Origin: Ruminiclostridium josui JCM 17888
GTDB taxonomy: Bacteria; Bacillota; Clostridia; Acetivibrionales; DSM-1351
Direction: 5' to 3'
NCBI RefSeq assembly: GCF_000526495.1
Contig: NZ_JAGE01000001.1
Coordinates: forward strand, 3,356,001-3,420,000
Length of the DNA stretch: 64,000 bases
Each line of letters begins with the position of its first letter. The stretch's first letter is position 1. Of this stretch, positions 26,507 through 34,513 are shown one piece after another. The translations under genes were made by a program, and so were the position numbers. A model generated the notes under the pieces. That model was not told the DNA's origin and searched no databases. It saw nothing but the letters and a program-made list of their open reading frames with translations.

Positions 26507-27588
26507 GAAACTATATAGATGAATTCAGGGACAGCGAAGTTATAAGTAAAATTGTGCAAAGTCTTCAAGGTTACTCTGGGCCCAGACTAAAGATAATGGA
26601 AGTATGCGGAACTCATACAATGGCTATTTCAAGATATGGACTCCGCTCGCTTTTGCCCCCTCAGATAGAATTGATTTCAGGGCCGGGATGCCCAGTCTGC
26701 GTAACGTCTACATCATATATTGACAGTGCTACAGAACTTGCAGATAATAAAAATGTTATTATTACAACTTTCGGGGATATGATGAGAATCCCGGGGAATA
26801 ACAGTACACTAATTCACAAAAAGGCTCAAGGCAGCAACGTCCAAATGGTATATTCTCCCCTTAATGCAGTAGAATTGGCGAGAGAAAATCCAGATAAGGA
26901 GGTTGTTTTTTTATCAGTTGGTTTTGAAACAACAACTCCGGTAATAGCACTATCTGTATCAAAGGCAAAAAGTGAGGGCATTAAGAATTATTCGGTTTTA
27001 ACTGCAAACAAGACTATGCCCGAAGCAATAAAAACTTTGGCAGGAGACAAAGAATTGTTGATTGATGGATTTTTGTATCCGGGACATGTTTCTGCAATAA
27101 TAGGTACAGACTTTTTTAATTATGTTGCGTATAATATGCAAAAGCCAGGTGTAGTAGCAGGTTTTGAACCTTTGGACATCCTATATTCCATTAAAGTACT
27201 GATAGATAATATTACAAATGGGAAAATAATTTTAGAAAATATGTATTCTAGAATTGTATCAAAGGAAGGAAATGTAAAGGCACAGCAAAAAATGTATGAA
27301 GTTTTTGAGCCTGTGGATTCAGTTTGGCGTGGAATGGGAATGATTCCTAAATCAGGTCTTGGCCTTGTAAAAAATTACGAAATGTTCGATACTGCAAAAA
27401 AGTTTGATATTAAGCAAAAGGATACACCTGAGCCAAAAGGATGTTTGTGTGGTGAGGTTCTTAAGGGGAAAAAACGTCCTTTAGACTGCAAACTTTTCAA
27501 AAAAAGATGTACTCCGGAAAACCCGGTAGGTTCGTGTATGGTTTCTTCTGAAGGAACCTGTGCTGCTTATTATAAATATGGAGGATAA
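26503..27588 (+). CDS. hypD: Hydrogenase formation protein HypD
   Basis: Scaffold for assembling the Fe(CN)2CO moiety; binds a [4Fe-4S] cluster and the HypC partner. The conserved cysteine motifs are present: MEVCGTHT near residues 27-34, GPGCPVC near 60-66, and a C-terminal cluster region with CLCGEVLKG, DCKLFKKRC and GSCMVSSEGTC. 361 residues, usual length. The start overlaps hypC and the stop is two bases before hypE, so hypC-D-E are one translationally coupled unit. Confidence 0.97.
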   Translation: MRNYIDEFRDSEVISKIVQSLQGYSGPRLKIMEVCGTHTMAISRYGLRSLLPPQIELISGPGCPVCVTSTSYIDSATELADNKNVIITTFGDMMRIPGNNSTLIHKKAQGSNVQMVYSPLNAVELARENPDKEVVFLSVGFETTTPVIALSVSKAKSEGIKNYSVLTANKTMPEAIKTLAGDKELLIDGFLYPGHVSAIIGTDFFNYVAYNMQKPGVVAGFEPLDILYSIKVLIDNITNGKIILENMYSRIVSKEGNVKAQQKMYEVFEPVDSVWRGMGMIPKSGLGLVKNYEMFDTAKKFDIKQKDTPEPKGCLCGEVLKGKKRPLDCKLFKKRCTPENPVGSCMVSSEGTCAAYYKYGG

Positions 27589-27589
27589 A

Positions 27590-28603
27590 ATGGAAAAAAA
27601 CATGATAACCATAGCTCACGGTAGCGGAGGTACTGCTACTTCAAAGCTGATAGAGCAAATATTTAAGAAGCATTTTAGCAATGATATACTGTCACAAGGT
27701 GATGACAGTGCTAGATTGAATCTAGGCGATGCAAGGAATCTGGTATTTACTACTGACAGTTTTGTTGTGACTCCCATTTTTTTTAATGGCGGCAACATAG
27801 GTAAGCTGGCAGTATGCGGTACTGTTAACGATTTGGCAACAAGCGGAGCCAAGCCTCTTTATTTAAGCTGCGGATTTATTATAGAAGAGGGCTTTGGTAT
27901 GGAAGAGTTGGAGAGAATAGTTGAAGCTATGAGTGCAACTGCCAGTGAGTGCGGTGTCAAAATAGTAACAGGCGACACTAAGGTAGTTCAAAAGGGAGCG
28001 GCTGACAAAATATTTATAAATACTTCAGGCATAGGGATAGTCCCAGATGGATTAAACATTTCTGGTAGAAATGCTATGGTTGGAGACAAAATTATTGTAT
28101 CTGGCACCATAGGCGACCATGGAAGCAGTATTTTTCTCGAAAGGGAAAGCATAGGTTTTAATGCTGATATAAAGAGTGATTGTGCTCCTTTATCCGGCAT
28201 GGTTCAAGATATATTATCTGTTGTGCCGGACGTTCATGTTTTAAGAGACCCTACCAGGGGAGGAGTAGCCACAACCCTCAATGAGATAGCTCTTCAAAGT
28301 AATGTTTCAATTTTGATAAGAGAAGACAGCTTACCTGTTAAAAGAGAGGTTCAGGGCGTCTGCGAGCTTTTGGGGATGGACCCTTTATATATGGCTAATG
28401 AAGGGAAAATGCTTTGCTTTGTGAGTGAAGATAAGGCGGATAAAGTGTTGGAAGCTCTTCATAAGAACAAATACGGAAAAGATGCAAGGATAATAGGAGA
28501 AGTGACTGGGGCAGGTGAACCAAAGGTTCTGCTAAAGGCACTTAGTGGTGGTAACAGAATTATCAGTGTTCTTGCAGGGGATCAGCTCCCTCGTATATGC
28601 TAA
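27590..28603 (+). CDS. hypE: Hydrogenase maturation protein HypE
   Basis: Dehydrates the HypF-made thiocarboxamide on its own C-terminal cysteine to thiocyanate, supplying cyanide ligands. The sequence ends LPRIC, with the acceptor cysteine as the last residue, exactly as the mechanism requires. N-terminal ITIAHGSGGTATSKLI and DDSA (about residue 37) are the AIR-synthase-like ATP fold motifs; RDPTRGGVATTLNEIA lies near 220. ATG 27590 follows GGAGGATAA; an in-frame GTG at 27560 lies inside hypD. 337 residues. No hypA or hypB and no hydrogenase subunit occurs in this window. Confidence 0.96.
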   Translation: MEKNMITIAHGSGGTATSKLIEQIFKKHFSNDILSQGDDSARLNLGDARNLVFTTDSFVVTPIFFNGGNIGKLAVCGTVNDLATSGAKPLYLSCGFIIEEGFGMEELERIVEAMSATASECGVKIVTGDTKVVQKGAADKIFINTSGIGIVPDGLNISGRNAMVGDKIIVSGTIGDHGSSIFLERESIGFNADIKSDCAPLSGMVQDILSVVPDVHVLRDPTRGGVATTLNEIALQSNVSILIREDSLPVKREVQGVCELLGMDPLYMANEGKMLCFVSEDKADKVLEALHKNKYGKDARIIGEVTGAGEPKVLLKALSGGNRIISVLAGDQLPRIC

Positions 28604-28627
28604 TTTTATTTTGGGGGGCGAAAAAAA

Positions 28628-29356
28628 TTGATTATATCAATAAAGAATTTAGGTAAAGTTTATAAAAATGGACAGATAGAGGTTGAGGCGTTAAGGAATG
28701 TTAATGTAAATATAGACAAAGAAGAATTTGTTGCAATAATGGGGCCGTCAGGCTCAGGAAAATCAACGTTAATGAACATTATTGGCTGTCTTGACAAATC
28801 CACTACAGGTGAATATTGGCTGGATGGAGTCAATATTTCTACTCTAAATGAAATTGAACTGGCAAAGGTTAGAAACCGAAAAATAGGTTTTGTTTTTCAG
28901 TCATTCAATCTACTTCCAAGAATTACTGCACTGCAAAATGTAGAACTTCCAATGATATATGCGGGGGTAGGTGCTAAGGAAAGACGCAAAAGAGCTATGC
29001 TGGCATTGGAGAGGGTTGGACTTGAGAAAAGGCTGCATCATAAACCTAACGAAATGTCCGGAGGACAGAAACAGAGGGTTGCTATAGCCAGATCCCTTGT
29101 CAATTCTCCCGCTATTATACTTGCCGACGAACCAACAGGAAACCTTGACAGTACGGCAGGGGAAGAAATAATGACAGTATTTCAGGACTTGAATCGTGAA
29201 GGAGTTACTATTGTACTTGTTACTCATGAGCCGGACATTGCGGAGCATACTAAAAGAATATTACGCTTTAAAGACGGTATGCTAAGAAGCGATGAAATAG
29301 TCCAGAACCCACTTGACGCAAGAACTGTATTAAGTCAGTACAAGGAAGAAGCTTAG
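28628..29356 (+). CDS. ABC transporter ATP-binding protein, MacB/LolD type
   Basis: ATPase of an export or mechanotransmission ABC system. 242 residues with Walker A GPSGSGKST (residues 39-47), signature MSGGQKQRVAIARSL and Walker B with IILADEPTGNLDST, and the H-loop TH near the end. The start is TTG 28628 behind GGGGGGCG. Together with the downstream adaptor and permease it forms a MacAB-like exporter; a Yip1-type gene is inserted between. Its substrate (antibiotic, peptide or lipoprotein) is not evident. It begins 24 bases after hypE and may be co-transcribed with it. Confidence 0.92.
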   Translation: MIISIKNLGKVYKNGQIEVEALRNVNVNIDKEEFVAIMGPSGSGKSTLMNIIGCLDKSTTGEYWLDGVNISTLNEIELAKVRNRKIGFVFQSFNLLPRITALQNVELPMIYAGVGAKERRKRAMLALERVGLEKRLHHKPNEMSGGQKQRVAIARSLVNSPAIILADEPTGNLDSTAGEEIMTVFQDLNREGVTIVLVTHEPDIAEHTKRILRFKDGMLRSDEIVQNPLDARTVLSQYKEEA

Positions 29357-29411
29357 AAGTTGATTACTTATATATATAATTTTTGCCGCAATAAGTGGCC
29401 ACGGAGGTAAT

Positions 29412-30155
29412 ATGATGGAAGAAAATACGCAAGTATCTGTTAACGGAGTTGTTAATCTCCCGCAAAAAAGTGAGATGAATTTTTTTAAAAGAGTGGCAGG
29501 AGTATTTTTATGGCCGGGTAAAGTAATGGAGAACCTTGCTGAAAGGCCCAGGATAGCTTTTCCTTTTATTTTTTTGCCAGTTGTTCAACTGGTTGCTGTT
29601 CTCGCAATGATTCCAATGTATAAAGAGTTTGTAAGGACTGGCACAGAAGAATTGGTTTTTCAACAAAATCTTGAAATGACTGCAGAGCAACTTAACAATG
29701 CCGTAAATCTTGCTACGATTACAGGACCAGTTGCAGGGGCTATAGGTGTTGTTATAACCTGGGTTCTTGGTGCCTTGATTTTGTGGGGAATCATTAAAAT
29801 ATTCAAGGGACAGGGAAGTTTTAAACAGGTACTATCTATAACTGGGTATGCCGGCGTGATTACAATACTTTCAACCGTGGTACATATAATTAAAACAAAT
29901 ATTACAGGTGTTTACGACCTTATGAGCTATACCAGTATTGCTGTACTAATGCCTAAGATGGAAGGAAACTTTATATATGGTATGGCAAAATTTTTGGACG
30001 TGTTCAGTATATGGCAATATGTAGTAATTGCTATAGGTGTTGCAGCAGTTAGTAAGATGCCAAAAAAGAAAGCGTATTTGATTGTAGCTGCTATATTTGT
30101 TATTCAAGTGTTGTATGCAGGGATAACAGAATTTAGAATATCAGGAATACTATAG
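29412..30155 (+). CDS. Yip1-family multi-pass membrane protein
   Basis: 247 residues with an N-terminal soluble part of about 45 residues (FFKRVAGVFLWPGKVMENLAERP is the typical lead-in of bacterial Yip1 proteins) and about five hydrophobic segments (roughly 48-70, 100-130, 140-165, 195-215, 222-242). Bacterial Yip1 homologues have no settled function. The gene lies inside the exporter operon, between the ATPase and the adaptor, which suggests an accessory membrane subunit; this is inference from position. Two ATGs (29412, 29415) follow GGAGG at 29402-29406. Confidence 0.75.
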   Translation: MMEENTQVSVNGVVNLPQKSEMNFFKRVAGVFLWPGKVMENLAERPRIAFPFIFLPVVQLVAVLAMIPMYKEFVRTGTEELVFQQNLEMTAEQLNNAVNLATITGPVAGAIGVVITWVLGALILWGIIKIFKGQGSFKQVLSITGYAGVITILSTVVHIIKTNITGVYDLMSYTSIAVLMPKMEGNFIYGMAKFLDVFSIWQYVVIAIGVAAVSKMPKKKAYLIVAAIFVIQVLYAGITEFRISGIL

Positions 30156-30183
30156 AAATTTTCTCGGGGACACGGAGGTTGAA

Positions 30184-31521
30184 ATGAAAAAGAAGATATT
30201 TATTGGGGTGAGCCTGGCTGTTGTTATAGTGGCTCTAATTACTGTGGGTGTTGTGAAAAATGCCGGCTCAGTGGGTTCCGGTGCTGTTTTTACAGTACAG
30301 ACTGGTGAAATAAAAAAAGGTGATGTCAGTTCATTTATTTCTGCAAATGGTATAGTTTCTGAAATAGAAAAATCTGAGGTATACATTGATAATCCAGTGA
30401 AAGTGACCAAACTATATGTTAAGCAAAACGACACTGTTAAAAAGGGACAAAAGCTTGCAGATATAGATTTAGATGATCTGAATACCCAGCTTGAAACTCA
30501 AAAACTCCAGAAGAAAAGTCAGGAATTGCTGTTAAAAAAGGCAATGGCATCTGATACAACCATCAGTACTGTAAACAATCAGAATGAAATAAAGGCAGCA
30601 GAAAATGATGTTGCTTCAAAACAGAGGGCCTATGAACAGGCACTTAAAAACCGCAACGAAAAAAAGGCTTTATATGATGCAGATGCTATATCAAAAGCTG
30701 AACTTGATAGTGCTGAAAATACATTAAAAGATGCCCAGGATATGCTTAGTGTTGCAAAATTAACACTTCAGGCAAAGAAAGATGCCCAAAACGAGACCAG
30801 TAAAGCAAACAGTAAATCTAAAACAATTCAGCAAATAGATATTGAGTCACAGAAAATAGCAATACAAACAACAGAATTATCAATTAAGGATCTCGAAAAT
30901 AGGATTAAGAAATACAAGGCATTGATGTTTAGTACAATGGATGGGATAGTTTCTCAGGTAAATGTTGCAGAGGGTTCTTATACAATAGCAGGCCAGCCTG
31001 TGTTCGTGGTTATTAATCCAAATAAGTTAGAAGTTAAGCTTAATATTAATGAATTTAATGCCAAACTTTTGAAGCCTGGACAAGCTGTGGAAATAAACGG
31101 AGATTCCATTCCTGAAACAGAAGAAGTTACAGGTAAGGTTAAAAGCGTTGCTCCTATAGCAAAGTCTAATACCACCAACACCGGTTCTGCTGAAACGGTT
31201 ATTCCTGTAGTTGTCAGCATTGATAATATTACTCCTTCTATGAAGCCTGGTATCACTGTAAGTTGTGATATTAAAACTGTAGATATTTCAAATGTACTTA
31301 CTGTGGACCTTGATATGCTGGGGCAGGACAAAGATGATAATAAATATGTATTTGTAATAAGCCCTGACAAAAAGACTATGCATAAAAAGAAAATTGAGCT
31401 TGGCACAACTTCGGATATGAAAGCAGAATTGGTAGGAGGCGGATTAAAGGAAGGCGATCTAGTTGTTATGAATCCAACTCCTGCTTATAAGGATGGAGCC
31501 CGTGTTAAAATTAAAGATTAG
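30184..31521 (+). CDS. Efflux periplasmic-adaptor-like protein (HlyD/MacA family)
   Basis: 445-residue membrane-anchored adaptor that in Gram-positives links the permease to the outer wall space. One N-terminal hydrophobic helix (about 5-25) serves as anchor. Then comes a lipoyl-like half (YVKQNDTVKKGQKLADIDLDD, near residue 80), a long coiled coil rich in Lys/Glu/Ala (about 100-245), the second lipoyl half (FSTMDGIVSQVNVAEGSYTIAGQPVFVV), and beta-barrel and membrane-proximal domains. RBS CGGAGG precedes ATG 30184. The next gene is the MacB-type permease, giving the usual adaptor-permease pair. Confidence 0.88.
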   Translation: MKKKIFIGVSLAVVIVALITVGVVKNAGSVGSGAVFTVQTGEIKKGDVSSFISANGIVSEIEKSEVYIDNPVKVTKLYVKQNDTVKKGQKLADIDLDDLNTQLETQKLQKKSQELLLKKAMASDTTISTVNNQNEIKAAENDVASKQRAYEQALKNRNEKKALYDADAISKAELDSAENTLKDAQDMLSVAKLTLQAKKDAQNETSKANSKSKTIQQIDIESQKIAIQTTELSIKDLENRIKKYKALMFSTMDGIVSQVNVAEGSYTIAGQPVFVVINPNKLEVKLNINEFNAKLLKPGQAVEINGDSIPETEEVTGKVKSVAPIAKSNTTNTGSAETVIPVVVSIDNITPSMKPGITVSCDIKTVDISNVLTVDLDMLGQDKDDNKYVFVISPDKKTMHKKKIELGTTSDMKAELVGGGLKEGDLVVMNPTPAYKDGARVKIKD

Positions 31522-31548
31522 TAAACGGGATTGGAGGATAAACAGAAA

Positions 31549-32766
31549 ATGAATATAATTGAGAGCTTCAAACAGGCTTTATCCAGTCTCAGAGCAAACA
31601 AGCTCCGCTCCGTCCTGACGATGATTGGTATAATTATGGGTGTATTTTCGGTTATAACTATCGTGGCAATCGGAAATGCGACGCAAAGCTATGTAGATAG
31701 CGAATTTGCAAAAATCGGAGCGAATATACTGATTGTCTCTTACAAGACTGATAGCCTGAGTACCAATGATATGCTGGTCAGCGATGATCTGAAAGCAATA
31801 AGTAAAAGCGTTAAAGAGATAAAAAATGTTGGAACAGATGTGAACAGATCAGGAACTATCCGACTTGATAACAAAACAAGAAATGCCAGTATACACGGTA
31901 TATCATCTCAGTATAAGGACATTGTACCTGTGGATATGGCTCAGGGCAGAATGATAAATGAGATTGATAACTCTACAAGATCAAATGTAGTTGTAATTGA
32001 TGAAGAATTTGCAGAAGCTAATTTTGGAAAGATAAATCCCATTGGACAAAAACTTAAGGTAACACTTGGCTCAGGAAGTACTTTAAGGCTTAGGGTAATA
32101 GGAGTGACAAAAACTGAAGAAACTCCCTTTGGAGGAATGATTAATAATGAAAACAGACCGGTAACCCTTATAATTCCTATGACTACCCTTCAATCATATT
32201 ATCCTGATTCAGAGCAGTTTAATTATATTTATGTTTCGGTAGATGAAAAGGATAAAACTGCTCTGAAAAACATGGCCGATAAAATAATAAAAACCCTTGA
32301 AAATAAGCATGGAAATAAGGATAAATATTCAATACAATTCTATTCTGATTTTCAGGATGGTTTGAATACTGTACTTAATGTTATTTCCTCAGTACTTCTG
32401 GTTATAGCTGTAATTACATTGATTGTAGGAGGTATAGGAATAGTGAATATACTTCTGGTTTCTGTAACTGAGCGTATAAGGGAGATTGGTGTGAGAAAGG
32501 CTCTTGGTGCTAGAAAACGAGATATAGTAATTCAATTTATAACCGAGTCAATTATACTTACGGGAATAAGTGGTGTAATTGGTATAATTATGGGTATTTT
32601 AGGAGGCTTTATAATTTCATCAATAGTAAAAATCCCACCAGTTCTGAATATACAGGTAATTGTACTTGCCTTTTTGGGCTCTATTGCTTTGGGACTGTTG
32701 TTTGGAGTTTATCCTGCAAAACGGGCCGCCGACCTTGACCCAATAGAATCACTGAGGTACGAATAA
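31549..32766 (+). CDS. ABC transporter permease, MacB/FtsX family
   Basis: 405 residues: one N-terminal membrane helix (about 18-42, beginning SVLTMIGIIMGVFSVI), a large extracytoplasmic MacB_PCD domain (about 45-270) and three C-terminal helices with the FtsX-type loop TERIREIGVRKALGARKRDIV near 310-330. ATG 31549 follows GGAGG at 31533-31537; the in-frame TTG at 31531 overlaps that site. Ends with a bidirectional terminator. Partner of the upstream ATPase; proteins of this topology often do not transport across the membrane by alternating access but transmit force to an outer domain. Confidence 0.9.
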   Translation: MNIIESFKQALSSLRANKLRSVLTMIGIIMGVFSVITIVAIGNATQSYVDSEFAKIGANILIVSYKTDSLSTNDMLVSDDLKAISKSVKEIKNVGTDVNRSGTIRLDNKTRNASIHGISSQYKDIVPVDMAQGRMINEIDNSTRSNVVVIDEEFAEANFGKINPIGQKLKVTLGSGSTLRLRVIGVTKTEETPFGGMINNENRPVTLIIPMTTLQSYYPDSEQFNYIYVSVDEKDKTALKNMADKIIKTLENKHGNKDKYSIQFYSDFQDGLNTVLNVISSVLLVIAVITLIVGGIGIVNILLVSVTERIREIGVRKALGARKRDIVIQFITESIILTGISGVIGIIMGILGGFIISSIVKIPPVLNIQVIVLAFLGSIALGLLFGVYPAKRAADLDPIESLRYE

Positions 32767-32778
32767 ATAGAACTTTCC

Positions 32779-32818
32779 TTTAAGCGGCCAGCCTTTTTAT
32801 GGAGCTTGGCCGCTTAAA
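32779..32818. terminator. Bidirectional terminator between the exporter and the minus-strand small gene
   Basis: TTTAAGCGGCCA (32779-32790) and TGGCCGCTTAAA (32807-32818) form a perfect 12-bp stem. Plus-strand transcripts continue CTTTTC. Genes converge on it from both sides. The interval 32767-33182 holds this stem, the small minus-strand gene and a plus-strand promoter. Confidence 0.7.
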
Positions 32819-32834
32819 CTTTTCTACTACGGTT

Positions 32835-33011
32835 TTAAATTCTTCTGCACATTGAGACCAGTGTTCCAGACACCATTCCGATTAGAAAAGCTCCCCCGAC
32901 AATTCCTAAAGCCATTGTAGTAGAAAGTGAAAATTCTGTATCCTCAGATGTATCAGGCAACTGTTGACTTTTTTTTGTTGTTCTTGCATATTTTCTGTTT
33001 CGTCCGTTCAA
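32835..33011 (-). CDS. Small single-pass membrane protein, unknown function (58 residues)
   Basis: Read on the minus strand from TTG at 33011 to TAA at 32835. The ribosome-binding site AAAGGGAGGG lies six bases upstream. The first 30 residues are polar and basic (MNGRNRKYARTTKKSQ, then an acidic stretch), followed by one hydrophobic glycine-rich segment (about 32-53, TMALGIVGGAFLIGMVSGTL) and a short Cys-Arg-Arg-Ile end. This predicts a cytosolic N-terminus and one membrane helix with small-residue spacing (GxxxG-like) that could pack against another helix. It shares the terminator with the exporter operon, which lies opposite. I know no family for it. Its separate strand and good ribosome-binding site argue for a real gene, while the short length and lack of a clear promoter argue for caution. 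Confidence 0.6.
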   Translation of the reverse strand: MNGRNRKYARTTKKSQQLPDTSEDTEFSLSTTMALGIVGGAFLIGMVSGTLVSMCRRI

Positions 33012-33103
33012 TTATAGCCCTCCCTTTTACGTAGAAACTTTATTTATTCAATTCTATTATTTGCATTAATAACATATTTAATTACTCAATAACTTTGTTT
33101 AGC

Positions 33104-33133
33104 TTGAATATAAACGAAAAATTTTATTATACT
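33104..33133 (+). promoter_or_regulatory. Promoter for the M16-lgt-rodA group
   Basis: TTGAAT (33104-33109), 18-base spacer, TATACT (33128-33133); start of transcription near 33140, about 43 bases before the first M16 gene. Confidence 0.6.
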
Positions 33134-33182
33134 ATAGTATGATAAGTAAAAATTCTATAATTTGTAATTAAAGGAGTTATTT

Positions 33183-34487
33183 ATGATTGATACCCATGTA
33201 GAGGAAAAGCTGTGTAAATTGTTTGAAAAGAATGGGATAACGGTTTACAATATTAAATCTAATAGATTCAAAACAAATACAATTAATATTTTCTTTCATG
33301 ATAATTTGAATAAGGATACGGTTGCTCTAAACGCACTTTTCCCTTCAGTATTGAGAAGAGGCTGCAAGGGACTTCCTAATATAAAAGAAATTAATTTGTA
33401 TCTTGAAAAAATGTATGGTGCAGTGTTTGACTGTGGCATTGTAAAAAAAGGCGAAAGACAGATAATACATTTTTATTTTGAATATATTTCAGATAAGTAT
33501 ACTAATGAAAAGCAAAGAAATTTTGAAAAGGCATTTGAATTTCTTATGAATATCATTTTCAGACCTGAGCTAAAGAATGGTTCCTTTAATGAACAGTATG
33601 TAGAACAGGAAAAAAATAATCTGAAAATGATTGTCAAAGGCAGAACAAATGATAAGATTCAGTACAGCATGGAAAGATGCTATGAACTAATGTGCAAGGA
33701 TGAACCATTTGGGCTATATGAATACGGCACGATAGAGCAAATAGATGAAATAACTAATGACAAACTTTACGAGCACTACAAGAAAAAAATAGCATCACTC
33801 CCTGCAGAGATTTTTATAACCGGAGAAATGGAAGAGAAAGATGAAGCTTTTATAAAAGAAAAACTGTCACTTGTGGAAAGAAGTCCAACTCAAAAACTGA
33901 ATTCTAGTATTATATTTAAATGTGTTAAAGAAGTAAAAGAATACGAAGATAAAATGGATGTTAATCAGGCCAAGCTGTGTATGGGTTTCAGAACACATGT
34001 ACATCCTGCTGATAATGATTATTATGCACTATTGGTTTTTAACGGCTTGCTGGGAGGAGGTATGCATTCAAAGCTTTTTCAGAATGTCAGAGAGAAAGCA
34101 GGGCTTGCATACTATGTGTTTGCAGGTTTGGAAAAGTTTAAGGGTTTAATGGTTATTGCAAGTGGTATTGATATTAAGAATAAAGACACTGCTCAAGAAA
34201 TAATTATGAAACAGTTGGATGAAATACGTTCAGGGAACATAACAGAGTATGAATATGAGGCTACCTTAAAGTCTATAAAAACTGGAATTATGTCACTAAA
34301 GGACAGTCAGCTTTATGTAGTAGATTTTTATTTGAGTCAATTGATAAACGGTACACATGATACCATGGAAACCTTGGTTGAAAAAGTAAATAGAGTTACG
34401 GTTGATGATATTATCAAGGTGGCAGATAATGTTCAGTTGGATACGATATATTTCTTGACTTCAAAATCACATGAAAACAGCAATTAA
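33183..34487 (+). CDS. M16-family peptidase homologue, probably inactive partner (YmfF-like)
   Basis: 434 residues with the two-lobed M16 fold recognisable from the second lobe (LLVFNGLLGGGMHSKLFQNVREKAGLAYYVFAGLEKFKGLMVIASGID, broken here: LLGGGMHSKLFQNVREKAGL). The zinc motif HxxEH expected near residue 50 is absent: the corresponding region reads LNALFPSVLRRGCKG. It therefore resembles the regulatory or substrate-binding half of a heterodimeric M16 protease whose catalytic half is the next gene, 26 bases downstream. B. subtilis ymfF-ymfH have the same arrangement. The substrate is unknown. ATG 33183 follows AAAGGAG. Confidence 0.85.
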   Translation: MIDTHVEEKLCKLFEKNGITVYNIKSNRFKTNTINIFFHDNLNKDTVALNALFPSVLRRGCKGLPNIKEINLYLEKMYGAVFDCGIVKKGERQIIHFYFEYISDKYTNEKQRNFEKAFEFLMNIIFRPELKNGSFNEQYVEQEKNNLKMIVKGRTNDKIQYSMERCYELMCKDEPFGLYEYGTIEQIDEITNDKLYEHYKKKIASLPAEIFITGEMEEKDEAFIKEKLSLVERSPTQKLNSSIIFKCVKEVKEYEDKMDVNQAKLCMGFRTHVHPADNDYYALLVFNGLLGGGMHSKLFQNVREKAGLAYYVFAGLEKFKGLMVIASGIDIKNKDTAQEIIMKQLDEIRSGNITEYEYEATLKSIKTGIMSLKDSQLYVVDFYLSQLINGTHDTMETLVEKVNRVTVDDIIKVADNVQLDTIYFLTSKSHENSN

Positions 34488-34513
34488 AAAAGGTATACGA
34501 AGCGGAGGAGCTT

